Source of the DNA: Pedobacter ginsengisoli
GTDB lineage: Bacteria; Bacteroidota; Bacteroidia; Sphingobacteriales; Sphingobacteriaceae
Direction of reading: 5' to 3'
NCBI RefSeq assembly: GCF_002736205.1
Contig: NZ_CP024091.1
Location: 3,159,555 to 3,223,554, forward strand
DNA: 64,000 nt
A model generated the notes under the pieces. It saw nothing but the letters and a program-made list of their open reading frames with translations. It was not told where the DNA came from and did no database searches. The position numbers and the translations under genes are program-made. Position 1 is the first letter of the stretch. Each line of letters starts with the position of its first letter. Positions 36,591-46,496 of this stretch are shown piece after piece.

Positions 36591-36797
36591 ATGAACAAAT
36601 TAGAATTAAACAATCTTGGTGTTCAGGAAATGAACACAGCTGAAATGACAAAAGTTGAAGGCGGTGGTTTACTTGGTGGTATCTTAGATGGTCTTTTGAC
36701 TTCTGTAGTAGGAACCGTAAACTCTGTTGCAGCTGATACTTCAGCTTTCTTAAGCAAAACATTAACCAATGTTTTGAAACTGGTTTGGAGCCTGTAA
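36591..36797 (+). CDS. Bacteriocin-like peptide precursor with double-glycine leader
   Basis: A 68-residue precursor. The leader (1-25) has the Bacteroidota double-glycine form: LELNNLGVQEMNTAEMTKVEGG, broken here as LELNNLG plus VQEMNTAEMTKVEGG, with Gly24-Gly25 as the likely cut site. The mature part, GLLGGILDGLLTSVVGTVNS onward (43 residues), is hydrophobic, amphipathic, cysteine-free and near neutral, ending KLVWSL. Its adaptor and C39-peptidase ABC exporter genes follow at once, which strongly supports cleavage on export. Target and activity, antimicrobial or signalling, are unknown. No immunity gene is obvious. Confidence 0.8.
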   Translation: MNKLELNNLGVQEMNTAEMTKVEGGGLLGGILDGLLTSVVGTVNSVAADTSAFLSKTLTNVLKLVWSL

Positions 36798-36811
36798 GAA
36801 AAAATATCCGC

Positions 36812-36842
36812 AACCACTATTCTGAATTTCAGAATAGTGGTT
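36812..36842 (+). terminator. Hairpin between precursor and export genes, possible attenuator
   Basis: A perfect 14-base-pair stem (36812-36825 with 36829-36842) with a 3-base ATT loop, 15 bases after the precursor stop. Only a weak T-rich tail follows, so it may partly terminate and thereby keep precursor mRNA more abundant than exporter mRNA. Confidence 0.7.
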
Positions 36843-36860
36843 ACTTTAATATCCAATCCT

Positions 36861-38033
36861 ATGCCCCTGTCCACCTATTCAGCCGAAACTATTTCAAGCA
36901 CCTCTCTTGTTTATCGATCACAAATCAGTAAGTCAACCAGGCTAATATACCTAATTGCAGTATTTGCAATCCTTGGAACCTTTATGGCCTTACCTTTTAT
37001 AAAAACCCCAATTAGTGTAAAAAGCTCTGGGCTATTACAATCTTCAATAGAAAAAACTGAATTAACTATACCTGTAAATGGCAGACTCACCCTGTTAAAG
37101 CTTACAGACAACAAGAAACTTAAACAAGGCGATACACTCTTAATTATTGATGGAGCGCTACCCAAACAGCAGGGTGCCTTGGTACAAAACCGTCAGGGAC
37201 AAATTGGACAGTTCCTACAGGATATACAGATGCTATTAATTTACATTAACCGTAACGGATATAGTTATCCGAGCCTGCAAACAGGGCAGTACAATGCATC
37301 TTGGCAGCAATTTGCCCAGGAACTTGAAAATGCCAGAATAACAAAAAAACAAGCAGAGAGCACTTTTAACAGATACAACAAATTGTACCAGAATAAAGTA
37401 CTTACAGAATCTGAATATGATAAGTATAAATTTGAGCTTGAACAGGCAGAATCAGCCTTTTTAATGGTAAGCACAAAATACAAGACCCAATGGCAAACAG
37501 AAGCAAATCAATTACGAAATGAATTGCGCGAACTTTCAGGCCAGCAGGTAGAGATCAACGAACAAAAAAAACAATATATATTAAGAGCCCCAATTGCAGG
37601 TTCTGTACAGAATTTAGTTGGCCTTCAAAAGGGTGCTTACGTTTTTGCGAATCAAAAAATAGGAGAAATATCTCCTGACACCAACCTAACAGCATTTTGC
37701 TATATTAAGCCTGCTGATATAGGCCTAATAAAAAAAGGGCAGCAAGTGCGTTTCCAGATAGATGCCTTTAACTACAACCAATGGGGTTTAGCAGAGGGAA
37801 AAGTACTGGATATTTCTGATGACATTATTATCATTAATAATAACCAACCTGTATTTAAAGTAAAATGCAGTCTCGATCAGAATTATTTGATTCTAAAAAA
37901 TGGTTATAAAGGATATTTAAAAAAAGGGATGAATTTTACCGCCCGCTTTACGGTAACCGAAAGAAGTTTATACCAATTACTGTACGACAAGGTAGATGAT
38001 TGGGTAAATCCAAATGTTGGCGGAACGATATGA
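36861..38033 (+). CDS. HlyD-family periplasmic adaptor of the peptide exporter
   Basis: A 390-residue membrane-fusion protein from the ATG at 36861; an in-frame GTG at 36837 lies within the hairpin and is unlikely. It has a short cytoplasmic N-terminus, one membrane helix (about 30-48, LIYLIAVFAILGTFMALPF), a long helical hairpin (about 115-235) and lipoyl/barrel segments (IPVNGRLTLLKLTDNKKL; RAPIAGSVQNLVGLQKGAYV). It links the inner-membrane ABC exporter to an outer-membrane TolC-like channel encoded elsewhere. It precedes the ABC gene by 7 bases. Confidence 0.9.
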   Translation: MPLSTYSAETISSTSLVYRSQISKSTRLIYLIAVFAILGTFMALPFIKTPISVKSSGLLQSSIEKTELTIPVNGRLTLLKLTDNKKLKQGDTLLIIDGALPKQQGALVQNRQGQIGQFLQDIQMLLIYINRNGYSYPSLQTGQYNASWQQFAQELENARITKKQAESTFNRYNKLYQNKVLTESEYDKYKFELEQAESAFLMVSTKYKTQWQTEANQLRNELRELSGQQVEINEQKKQYILRAPIAGSVQNLVGLQKGAYVFANQKIGEISPDTNLTAFCYIKPADIGLIKKGQQVRFQIDAFNYNQWGLAEGKVLDISDDIIIINNNQPVFKVKCSLDQNYLILKNGYKGYLKKGMNFTARFTVTERSLYQLLYDKVDDWVNPNVGGTI

Positions 38034-38040
38034 GAAGGCT

Positions 38041-40206
38041 ATGAGCATCAAAGTAAAACAACACGATATAACTGACTGTGGAGCGGCTTGTCTTGCATCA
38101 ATAGCTTCTCATTATAAACTGGATTTACCTGTTGCACGTATCAGGCAACTTGCAGGTACCGACAAAAAAGGGACTAATGTACTTGGAATGGTAGAAGCCG
38201 CAGAGAAGCTCGGCTTTGAAGCCAAAGGTGTTAAAGGTCCCTTTGAAAGCTTGTTTAAAATTCCTAAACCAGCTGTTGCACATCTTATTATAGATAACAT
38301 TCTGCAGCATTACGTGGTAATCTACAAGGTTACCAATAAGTTTATAGAGGTTATGGATCCTATTGATGGCCAGTTACATCGTAAAAGTCACGAGCTGTTC
38401 AAAAAGGAGTGGACCGGAGCTTTAATATTGCTTCTTCCTGCTGAAGAATTCCAGTCGGGAAATGAAAAAACATCCGTACAGAGCCGCTTCTGGAGCCTGA
38501 TACGACCACATAAAAGTATCCTCATTCAGGCTTTGTTTGGCGCAATTGTATATACCATCCTTGGTTTATCTACTTCTGTATTTGTTCAAAAACTGGTGGA
38601 TTTTGTACTTGTGGATGGCAATAGAAACCTCCTAAACTTAATGAGTGTTGGGATGATCCTCATTCTGGCATCACAACTCTTTATAGGCACAGCCAAAACT
38701 ATCTTTACGCTCAAAACCGGCCAAATGATAGATGCCCAGTTGATATTAGGGTACTACAAACATTTGTTAAAGCTTCCGCAGCAATTTTTCGACACCATGC
38801 GTGTCGGCGAAATTATTTCCAGAATTAATGATGCAGTAAAAATCAGAGCATTTTTAAATGATGTAAGCATAAACTTCTTAGTAAATATTTTTATTGTATT
38901 CTTTTCTTTTATAATGATGTTTACTTATTACTGGAAGCTTGCTTTAATTATGCTCACAGTAATCCCATTGTATCTTCTGATTTATTATATCACCAATAAG
39001 CTGAATAAAAAAGCGCAGAGAAAACTAATGGAAGATTCTGCTGAACTGGAATCACAGTTAGTGGAAAGCCTAAATGCAATAGGAACAATAAAGCGCTTCG
39101 GATTAGAAGGACATGCAAATGAAAAAACTGAAACACGTTTTATTAAACTTTTGCAAACTGGGCTTAAGTCTAATATTAACGCTGTTTTTTCAGGAACTTC
39201 CTCGGAACTTGTTTCCCGTTTATTAACTATCATTTTGTTATGGGTGGGTGCCGGTTATGTATTAGAAAACAAAATTACTCCTGGTGAACTTTTATCATTC
39301 TATACACTTATTGGTTATTTTACCGGACCAGTATCTTCTCTAATTGGCATGAACAGAACCGTTCAGGATGCTGTTATTGCAGCAGACAGGCTATTTGAAA
39401 TAATGGATCTGGAGAGAGAAAATGAAGAGAATCAGATTGATCTTACTGCTGACAAAATAGGCGACATTCATTTTGAAAATGTTTCTTTCCGTTACGGAAC
39501 AAGGGTTACCGTATTTGAAAACCTTAACCTTATTATACCTAAAGGCAAATTTACTGCAATAGTTGGAGAAAGCGGTTCTGGAAAATCAACACTTATGTCT
39601 ATACTCCAAAACATATACCCTATACAAAAAGGTAATGTGAGTATTGGCAAGTATGACCTGAAGTATATCCGCAACTCCTCTCTTCGTAACGTTGTTTCTG
39701 TTGTACCACAGAAAATTGACCTTTTTGCAGGGAATGTGATCGACAATATCGCTGTTGGTGATTATGAGCCGGATATTCAAAGAATTATTGATATATCCAC
39801 TCAGCTTGGAATTATTGATTTTATAGAAACCCTGCCGTCAGGATTTCAAACATACCTTGGAGAAAATGGCACTACCCTTTCAGGCGGACAAAGACAACGC
39901 ATAGCGATAGCCAGGGCCATATATACTAACCCGGAGATTCTGATCCTGGATGAAGCAACTTCTTCATTGGATTCTGCTTCTGAACGATATGTTCAAAAGA
40001 TGATTGATCTGTTAAAAGCTCAAAATAAAACTGTAATTGTTATTGCCCATCGCTTAAGCACCCTAAACAATGCCGATAAGATCATTGTGTTAGACAAAGG
40101 CTTTGTTGTTGAAGAAGGAACACATAATGAGCTGTTATTCAATAAAAATTCTGCTTATGCCAACCTATGGAAATTACAGGCTCCACAATTAGCAACACTT
40201 GGGTAA
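38041..40206 (+). CDS. Peptidase C39-containing ABC exporter
   Basis: A 721-residue protease-exporter fusion from the ATG at 38041 (MSIKVKQHDITDCG). The N-terminal C39 cysteine peptidase has catalytic Cys13 (TDCGAACL), His90 (HYVVIY) and Asp106 (MDP). Six membrane helices occupy about 155-440. The ATPase has Walker A GESGSGKST, signature LSGGQRQR and Walker B ILILDEATSSLD. It would remove the double-glycine leader of the adjacent precursor and export the product. The intact catalytic triad shows it is a true processing exporter, not an inactive C39-like domain. Confidence 0.95.
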   Translation: MSIKVKQHDITDCGAACLASIASHYKLDLPVARIRQLAGTDKKGTNVLGMVEAAEKLGFEAKGVKGPFESLFKIPKPAVAHLIIDNILQHYVVIYKVTNKFIEVMDPIDGQLHRKSHELFKKEWTGALILLLPAEEFQSGNEKTSVQSRFWSLIRPHKSILIQALFGAIVYTILGLSTSVFVQKLVDFVLVDGNRNLLNLMSVGMILILASQLFIGTAKTIFTLKTGQMIDAQLILGYYKHLLKLPQQFFDTMRVGEIISRINDAVKIRAFLNDVSINFLVNIFIVFFSFIMMFTYYWKLALIMLTVIPLYLLIYYITNKLNKKAQRKLMEDSAELESQLVESLNAIGTIKRFGLEGHANEKTETRFIKLLQTGLKSNINAVFSGTSSELVSRLLTIILLWVGAGYVLENKITPGELLSFYTLIGYFTGPVSSLIGMNRTVQDAVIAADRLFEIMDLERENEENQIDLTADKIGDIHFENVSFRYGTRVTVFENLNLIIPKGKFTAIVGESGSGKSTLMSILQNIYPIQKGNVSIGKYDLKYIRNSSLRNVVSVVPQKIDLFAGNVIDNIAVGDYEPDIQRIIDISTQLGIIDFIETLPSGFQTYLGENGTTLSGGQRQRIAIARAIYTNPEILILDEATSSLDSASERYVQKMIDLLKAQNKTVIVIAHRLSTLNNADKIIVLDKGFVVEEGTHNELLFNKNSAYANLWKLQAPQLATLG

Positions 40207-40271
40207 AGGTTTCATTTAATTTTTACCTCCAAATGTTATACCTTGCGGGGTGTAAAACACTTCTATAATTT

Positions 40272-41504
40272 ATGGCAACATCCCGAAAGGCTGCATTAAG
40301 TTTTATTTTTATCACCTTACTACTCGATGTTATTGGCATTGGCCTTATCATCCCCGTTTTTCCTCAATTAATTGAGCAGCTAATTGGTGGCAATATTAGT
40401 CAGGCATCCCAATGGAGTGGTTGGCTTACCTTTGTTTACGCCATTATGCAATTTGTTTGCGCTCCGATTATAGGAAATCTAAGTGATAAATATGGCCGAC
40501 GCCCTGTGCTGCTCTTATCTCTGTTCGGATTTGGGATAGACTATATTTTCCTTGCCTTAGCTCCTACCATTTGGTGGTTGTTTGTGGGCCGTATTATCGC
40601 TGGTATTTTTGGGGCAAGCATGACCACTGCAACGGCATATATAGCAGACATTAGCACAAAAGAAAACCGGGCACAGAATTTTGGAATGATTGGGGCTGCA
40701 TTTGGCGTAGGTTTTATTATTGGCCCAGCCTTAGGGGGTTTACTTGGAGAAATGGGGCCAAGGGTACCTTTCGTAGCTGCAGCCATATTAACATTAATCA
40801 ATGTGGTCTATGGTTATTTTGTATTGCCCGAGTCTTTAGACAAAGAACACAGGCGTGTTTTTGAGTGGAAAAGAGCCAATCCTCTTGGATCATTAATACA
40901 GCTGAAAAAATACAAAGGTCTTGGCGGTTTAATTACAGCACTTGTTTTTTTATATATAGCCAGCCATTCTGTTCAAAGCACATGGACATTTATCAATATT
41001 GAGAAATTTCATTGGAGTACCTCTATGATAGGGGTATCCTTAACTGTTGTAGGTGTTCTTGTGGCAGCAGTGCAGGGAGGGCTAATCCGTTTCATCAACC
41101 CGAAATTAGGTAATGAAAAAAGCATTTATGTAGGTTTTCTGTTATATGCTGTAGGCCTGTTTCTTTTTGCTTTCGCTTCAAAAAGCTGGATGATGTTTGC
41201 TTTTCTTGTACCCTACTGTCTTGGTGGCATAGCAGGACCCGCATTACAGGCAATCATGTCGGGCAATGTTCCACAAAATGAACAAGGCGAATTACAAGGT
41301 GCCTTAACAAGCTTAATGAGTGTAACTGCAATTATAGGCCCGCTGTTCATGACAAACTTATTTGCCTGGTTTACAAGACCCGGTGCAACAATTAAATTTG
41401 CGGGGGCTCCATTTCTTGCCGGAGCGATATTGATGCTAATTAGCGTATTAATTGCCTTTAGAACAATGAAAGGCCATTCATTTATAAACAGAAAAAATGC
41501 TTAG
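40272..41504 (+). CDS. TCR/Tet-type MFS efflux transporter
   Basis: A 410-residue 12-helix inner-membrane transporter. Motif [15 protein letters not shown], and motif C-like [20 protein letters not shown] place it near the TetA-type drug:proton antiporters (DHA1). Specific drugs cannot be inferred. It begins 65 bases after the peptide exporter with no clear terminator between, so it may belong to the same transcript. Its stop overlaps that of the convergent obgE by 4 bases. Confidence 0.88.
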   Translation: MATSRKAALSFIFITLLLDVIGIGLIIPVFPQLIEQLIGGNISQASQWSGWLTFVYAIMQFVCAPIIGNLSDKYGRRPVLLLSLFGFGIDYIFLALAPTIWWLFVGRIIAGIFGASMTTATAYIADISTKENRAQNFGMIGAAFGVGFIIGPALGGLLGEMGPRVPFVAAAILTLINVVYGYFVLPESLDKEHRRVFEWKRANPLGSLIQLKKYKGLGGLITALVFLYIASHSVQSTWTFINIEKFHWSTSMIGVSLTVVGVLVAAVQGGLIRFINPKLGNEKSIYVGFLLYAVGLFLFAFASKSWMMFAFLVPYCLGGIAGPALQAIMSGNVPQNEQGELQGALTSLMSVTAIIGPLFMTNLFAWFTRPGATIKFAGAPFLAGAILMLISVLIAFRTMKGHSFINRKNA

Positions 41505-42499
41505 CTATTAATAGCAGTCCAAAGCATATCTTTTAATTCAACCAATCCCTTTTGTGCTACTGATGAAATAAATATAGCAGGAATATTTTTAGGGAGCTCT
41601 TTCTTCATTTCTGCTACCAGTTCTTCATCAAGCATGTCTGATTTGGTGATGGCTAGTAAATGTGGTTTTTGCATAAGTTCAGGATTATATTCCTTAAGCT
41701 CTGCTTTGAGAATCTCGTACTCTTGAGCTATTGTTCTTTGTGTATCGGCAGGCACCATGAACAGCAACACAGAGTTACGTTCTATATGTCTGAGAAATCT
41801 ATATCCTAATCCTTTACCCTTGGAAGCCCCTTCTATAATCCCGGGAATATCTGCCATTACAAAAGACTTGCTGTCTCTGTAAGACACAATACCCAAATTA
41901 GGTACAATAGTGGTAAATGGATAATCCGCAATTTCAGGCTTGGCAGCAGAAAGCACCGATAATAACGTTGATTTTCCTGCATTAGGGAATCCGACAAGGC
42001 CTACATCGGCAAGAACTTTAAGTTCAAGCACCATCCACTCCTCTTTTCCAGATTCTCCTGGCTGTGCAAAACGAGGGGTTTGCAAGGTAGGTGTTTTAAA
42101 GTGCCAGTTGCCTAAGCCTCCTCTTCCTCCTGGAGTAAGAATCTTGGTCTCTCCATCCTGGGTAATCTCAAAAAGAACGTTTCCGGTTTCAGCATCTTTG
42201 GCAATAGTACCCAGAGGAACATCAAGGATTTCATCTTTACCTTGCTTGCCCGTTGATGTACCGCTTGAACCCGGGGCACCATCCTGAGCGATAATGTGTT
42301 TGCGATACTTTAAGTGAAGTAAAGTCCAAAACTGGGCATTACCTCTTAATATGATATGTCCACCACGACCACCATCTCCACCATCAGGTCCACCGGTAGA
42401 AGTTCGAATGTCCCGGTGCAAGTGTGCAGAACCCGCCCCTCCTTTTCCAGAGCGACAGCATATTTTAACATAATCTACAAAATTGGAACCTTGTGACAT
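41501..42499 (-). CDS. obgE: GTPase ObgE/CgtA
   Basis: A 332-residue essential GTPase linked to 50S ribosome assembly. The N-terminal glycine-rich Obg fold (about 1-158) contains [12 protein letters not shown], and the GTPase domain holds the P-loop [27 protein letters not shown] (G3) and TKSD (G4). It ends without a C-terminal OCT extension, normal for Bacteroidota. It lies about 100 bases downstream of adk on the same strand. Confidence 0.97.
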   Translation of the reverse strand: MSQGSNFVDYVKICCRSGKGGAGSAHLHRDIRTSTGGPDGGDGGRGGHIILRGNAQFWTLLHLKYRKHIIAQDGAPGSSGTSTGKQGKDEILDVPLGTIAKDAETGNVLFEITQDGETKILTPGGRGGLGNWHFKTPTLQTPRFAQPGESGKEEWMVLELKVLADVGLVGFPNAGKSTLLSVLSAAKPEIADYPFTTIVPNLGIVSYRDSKSFVMADIPGIIEGASKGKGLGYRFLRHIERNSVLLFMVPADTQRTIAQEYEILKAELKEYNPELMQKPHLLAITKSDMLDEELVAEMKKELPKNIPAIFISSVAQKGLVELKDMLWTAINS

Positions 42500-42524
42500 A
42501 ACCTTCTATTATTTAAAAAATAAA

Positions 42525-42542
42525 CCTGAAAAACTTTTCAGG
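42525..42542 (-). terminator. Weak hairpin between adk and obgE
   Basis: CCTGAAAA and its complement form an 8-base-pair stem (42525-42532 with 42535-42542), followed on the minus strand by a T-rich tract. It might partly terminate adk transcripts before obgE; the stem is short and AT-rich. Confidence 0.35.
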
Positions 42543-42601
42543 ATATATGAAAATAGCGGGAAGAACCAGAAATTCGCCCCGCTACTTGTATTATTATTGA
42601 A

Positions 42602-43171
42602 TTAGTATTTATCTATTACAGCGCTTAAATCAGCAAAAATGTCATCGATTTTTCCGATACCATTCACTTTACTTAACTTATTTTGTCCCTCATAATAGGG
42701 CAGAACATGGATCGTTTTACTGAAATACTCCTCTATACGTTTCTGCAATTTATCAGCCTGATCATCAACACGACCAGTCTCTATTTGTCTCTGTGCAATG
42801 CGCTTAGTCAGTTCTTCCTGGTCTACATCAAGTGCTATTACACCTGCAATTGAACTTCCTTTGCTCTCAAGAAACTCATCTAATGCTTCAGCCTGAGGTA
42901 CTGTACGTGGGAAACCATCAAATATAAATCCTTTAGCATTTGGATTCTTATCAACTTCTTCCTCCAGCATAGCGATTGTAATTTCATCAGGCACCAATTG
43001 TCCTTCTGCAATCAGGGCACTTACGCGCTGTCCCAAAGGAGATTGATTTTTAATATGGGCCCTAAAAAGGTCGCCTGTTGAAATGTGAATTAACTGATAC
43101 TTCTCAATTAATTTTTCTGATTGGGTGCCTTTGCCTGCACCCGGTGGGCCAAAGAGAACAAAATTAAGCAT
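42602..43171 (-). CDS. adk: Adenylate kinase
   Basis: A 189-residue cytoplasmic enzyme that equilibrates ATP, ADP and AMP. The P-loop GPPGAGKGTQ is at residues 8-17, the AMP-binding FDGFPRTVPQAEAL near 84, and the RQIETGRVDDQADKLQKR segment forms a short LID without zinc ligands. The length is that of the short adenylate kinase type common in Bacteroidota. obgE follows it. Confidence 0.97.
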   Translation of the reverse strand: MLNFVLFGPPGAGKGTQSEKLIEKYQLIHISTGDLFRAHIKNQSPLGQRVSALIAEGQLVPDEITIAMLEEEVDKNPNAKGFIFDGFPRTVPQAEALDEFLESKGSSIAGVIALDVDQEELTKRIAQRQIETGRVDDQADKLQKRIEEYFSKTIHVLPYYEGQNKLSKVNGIGKIDDIFADLSAVIDKY

Positions 43172-43509
43172 TCGGGTTGTCTTTAAAGTTAAAAAGCCTT
43201 CTGCGCAAGCAGTAAGGCTTTTGATTGTTATTTATACGTTCACAGCTAAACATCTCTGGGAAATTTATTGAAGATTTAATAAAATTAACTCCTACAAATA
43301 GAGATTTAACCATTCAAAATAATTTACTTATACCTATTAAATCAGTTGTGATAACTCTCCAGTCCTCAATTCATTAAGCTCAATAAATACAGAGAAAAGA
43401 AGGTTACTTTTTAGCCTGCAAATATATAACTATTAATTTACTATCTTGATTTTTTTACAAATAAGCCCTGTCGAGGACCAATACAGAATAATCAAACTAC
43501 TCGTAAAAC
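43172..43509. other. Gene-free stretch with a hairpin upstream of adk
   Basis: No coding frame. At 43192-43222 a hairpin with a 9-base-pair outer stem and a 4-base-pair inner stem around a GCAA tetraloop, with one bulged T, is followed by T-runs on the minus strand. It could terminate transcripts arriving from the beta-helix gene about 290 bases upstream. The rest is AT-rich and featureless. Confidence 0.5.
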
Positions 43510-45081
43510 CTATTGATATGCACCTCTGCTAATCAAATTATTAACAATACGAGCCTTGGCTTCCATATCTGTTGTTCCATTTATAGCAGCAGAAATAACA
43601 GCTCCAGTATTTTTTGCAGGTGATGTAGGGTTAAGACGAAAATCATAAGTGGCAATATTCACAAATAAGGGATCTGTCCCAAACAAAGATACCTCATCGC
43701 CCCCATAAGCTGCTTTCCACGCATTAAAATCAGTATAAGGAATATTATTCCAACGCCAAATGCTCAATCCATTAGAATAATACAAATTACTATTTATAAT
43801 ATTATTTGAACCACCAGTAACTTGTTTATTTATAAACACACTCCTATCTGATCTTGGATAAATAATATTGTTTACGATGGTATTGTCATTACAATTTTCG
43901 GTTAACCTGATCTCTCCTTCAACTTCATTTGAGTAGCCAAGATCTTTACTGTTCTGAAATATAGTATTGTTTACAACATAACACCTATTGGTACCTCCTC
44001 CTGTATAGCCAATGTAGCCCCCAAGATATATCCCTGCTAAGGAACAATTGTATACTAGATTATTCCTTACCACACACTCCTGAGTAGGAAAATTATCGGT
44101 TTCACTAACAATTCCGATACCACGACCGCAATCTCTAACCAGGTTTCTTTCAATCAGAATATTCCTGGCACCGTCGATGTAAATACCAATAGCACCATTA
44201 TGATCTTTGTATGTGGGAATTGGGCCGGTTCTCCCATCGATATTAAAGATTTCGTTATCTGCAATTATGCCATTGCGTACATAATTATATGCCGGATTGG
44301 AGTTTGCTGCATAACCACCCGCAGCTACAATACCAATATTTTCTCCCTTATAAACCTTATTTTTTCTTACCTCAAAACCATCTACATATCCATTCACGGT
44401 TAAATTTTCGCTATATCCGGTATTGCAGTCAAAGATCTCATTTTCTTCAACCAGAATTTTGGTGAGTGCAACCTCGGTATTTCCTATAATATGAATGCCA
44501 TGTCCACTTCTACCTAATTCTGCAGTTGCATTATTTTCAATATTAAAAACGCGGTTCTTCTTTATGGAGATGTTGGTTGAGCCTCCTTTTACAACTATGC
44601 CATCAACATTAACCCATGCGCTGGTAGTTTTAAAATTACAAATATCAAAACCGTAAATTACAATAAAGTTTACATTATTTACCGTAACCAACGCTTCATT
44701 TCCTGAGACAGAAAGACCTTCACCACTAATGATCACTTTTTCTCCTTGATACGGTTTTAAAGTAATTACTTTATCCTTCCTCCCTGACTTAGAAAAAGAG
44801 ACTTTTTCCTTGTAGGTCCCTCCTCTAACAAAAACAGTATAACCAGGATTAACCAATTCAAGCCCTTTCTGAATTGTACTTACTGGAGCTTCCAATGTTC
44901 CATTATTTGAATCGCTCCCATTAACAGCCACATAGATATTTTTTCCAGACGCTTGCCCATCCTGATTATCCGAACCTGCTAAAGAAGTCTTTTTACTGCA
45001 CGCGGATAAAACACCATAACTTAACATGATGATTCCTAAAAGAAACATCTTCTTAAAACAATCTAACCTTAATGTATCCAT
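43510..45081 (-). CDS. Right-handed parallel beta-helix lipoprotein
   Basis: A 523-residue surface or periplasmic lipoprotein (lipobox LSAC, Cys28). It begins with a DUF1565-like strand set, KNIYVAVNGSDSNNGTLEAP and TVFVRGGTYKEKV. It then runs as pectate-lyase-like parallel beta-helix turns with many Asn ladders (ITLKPYQGEKV, NILIERNLVRDCGRGIGIV, YVVNNTIFQNS). Proteins of this fold bind or cleave acidic polysaccharides. No lyase active site can be assigned by eye. It is the last gene of the ECF/FecR-controlled SusCD operon. Confidence 0.82.
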   Translation of the reverse strand: MDTLRLDCFKKMFLLGIIMLSYGVLSACSKKTSLAGSDNQDGQASGKNIYVAVNGSDSNNGTLEAPVSTIQKGLELVNPGYTVFVRGGTYKEKVSFSKSGRKDKVITLKPYQGEKVIISGEGLSVSGNEALVTVNNVNFIVIYGFDICNFKTTSAWVNVDGIVVKGGSTNISIKKNRVFNIENNATAELGRSGHGIHIIGNTEVALTKILVEENEIFDCNTGYSENLTVNGYVDGFEVRKNKVYKGENIGIVAAGGYAANSNPAYNYVRNGIIADNEIFNIDGRTGPIPTYKDHNGAIGIYIDGARNILIERNLVRDCGRGIGIVSETDNFPTQECVVRNNLVYNCSLAGIYLGGYIGYTGGGTNRCYVVNNTIFQNSKDLGYSNEVEGEIRLTENCNDNTIVNNIIYPRSDRSVFINKQVTGGSNNIINSNLYYSNGLSIWRWNNIPYTDFNAWKAAYGGDEVSLFGTDPLFVNIATYDFRLNPTSPAKNTGAVISAAINGTTDMEAKARIVNNLISRGAYQ

Positions 45082-45097
45082 AATATAAATTCAATAG

Positions 45098-45128
45098 GTC
45101 ACCAACTAAATTATATTTAGTTGGTGAC
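45098..45128 (-). terminator. Intergenic hairpin before the beta-helix gene
   Basis: A perfect 13-base-pair stem (45098-45110 with 45116-45128) with a 5-base TTATA loop between the NHL lipoprotein and beta-helix genes. It has no strong T-tail, so an mRNA-stabilising or processing role is as likely as termination. Confidence 0.6.
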
Positions 45129-45155
45129 GAAGTATGTTAAAATTAAGAGGCCCCT

Positions 45156-46463
45156 TTATTCTGAAACTATTTTCCGAATGCTATTGTTGTTTTTATCCAA
45201 TACATACACCGTTCCATTCTTATCAACCGCAACTCCTGAAGGTGCACTAAATGAGGCTGCTTTACCAACTGCATTAACATTTCCGGCACTCCCGGATCCG
45301 GCAAAAGTACTTACAGCGTAATTCATCCCATCTACATAGCGAATACTTTGGTCGGGGTTGGATGTACTACCACCGCCACTACCATTTCCTGCTATATATA
45401 AATTGTTGGCAGCATCTATTGTCATTCCCCATGGATATGCAAACTTTGCAGATGTAGCGGCTCCATCCTCATAACCTACAGATCCAGATCCCGCTACCGT
45501 TACACCTGACCAATTAGATGGTAAATATTTTTTAATAATTTGGTCCCCGTGCACAGTAATAAACAGATTACCTGCATTGTCAAAAGCAAGTGCCGACGGA
45601 TAGTTCAGTCCTGTAATAATCTGACTTGTCACACCAGCTGCAGTAACCTGATATACATTTCCTGGTGAATTGCAACTTGTATAAAAAACATTACCACTTT
45701 TCTTATCAAAAGTAACACTCCATGGCTCCTGATTGGCCCAGGCTAAAATAGTGGCTGTACCATCAGGGGTAATTTTTCTAATATCCCAATTCCCAGGATC
45801 AACAGCATACAAGTTACCTTCAGGATCTATTGTAAGTCCATAAGGTATGCTAAATTTAGCCGCAGTTCCTTTGCCATCGGCATAACCACTACTGTTAGGG
45901 TTACCTGCAAAAGTTGTTACGTTTCCATCCTTATCAATTTTTCTGATGCAATGATTACCCACATCAGTTACATACACATTAAGGTTATCATCAACAACAA
46001 TACCGCTGGCTCTGTACCAGGATTCACCACTAAAATTAAACATAGCATCTGTACCCTTCCCATTTGCAAATCCGGCAACTCCTGAACCGGCAAGTGTAGT
46101 TACTGTTCTGGTATATTCATAAGTAAAAGCAGTTGCACTTGTTGCGGTTTTATCACCAATTGCTACGACAATGGCACCCGACCCAGCCTTTTTGGGCACC
46201 ACAACCATCAATTGTTTACCATTGACACCTATAACCTTTAAGGTTTTGCCATTCAGCGTAACCTTTATCTTTGCTATATCAGTAGCAAAATTACTTCCAT
46301 TAATTAATATTTGTGTACCACCACTGCCCTTTTCAGGAAGTATTTTGTCAATTGTTATTGGAGAGGAATCGTCATGTGTAAATCCTTCATCCTTTTTACA
46401 GCCAGCAATCATTACCATCAAAAAAGCGGCAATAAATAAACAAGCATTTATATATCTTTTCAT
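45156..46463 (-). CDS. IPT/TIG and NHL-repeat lipoprotein
   Basis: A 435-residue lipoprotein (lipobox MIAGC, Cys22). An IPT/TIG immunoglobulin-like domain (about 35-115; IDKILPEKGSGGTQILING) is followed by an NHL-type beta-propeller (about 120-435) with repeated units such as ASGIVVDDNLNVYVTDVGNH and GVAVDKNGTVYVLDKNNNSI. Such proteins commonly follow SusD in Bacteroidota loci and act as surface glycan-binding proteins. Binding function is inferred. Confidence 0.88.
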   Translation of the reverse strand: MKRYINACLFIAAFLMVMIAGCKKDEGFTHDDSSPITIDKILPEKGSGGTQILINGSNFATDIAKIKVTLNGKTLKVIGVNGKQLMVVVPKKAGSGAIVVAIGDKTATSATAFTYEYTRTVTTLAGSGVAGFANGKGTDAMFNFSGESWYRASGIVVDDNLNVYVTDVGNHCIRKIDKDGNVTTFAGNPNSSGYADGKGTAAKFSIPYGLTIDPEGNLYAVDPGNWDIRKITPDGTATILAWANQEPWSVTFDKKSGNVFYTSCNSPGNVYQVTAAGVTSQIITGLNYPSALAFDNAGNLFITVHGDQIIKKYLPSNWSGVTVAGSGSVGYEDGAATSAKFAYPWGMTIDAANNLYIAGNGSGGGSTSNPDQSIRYVDGMNYAVSTFAGSGSAGNVNAVGKAASFSAPSGVAVDKNGTVYVLDKNNNSIRKIVSE

Positions 46464-46496
46464 AATCCTATACGTATTAATAAATAATGAATTCCA

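Noticed and set aside
36591..36797. Precursor as a lanthipeptide, cysteine-bridged or lasso peptide
   Set aside because: The mature part has no cysteine, and no LanM, YcaO, radical-SAM or cyclase gene is adjacent. Only the exporter genes are present.
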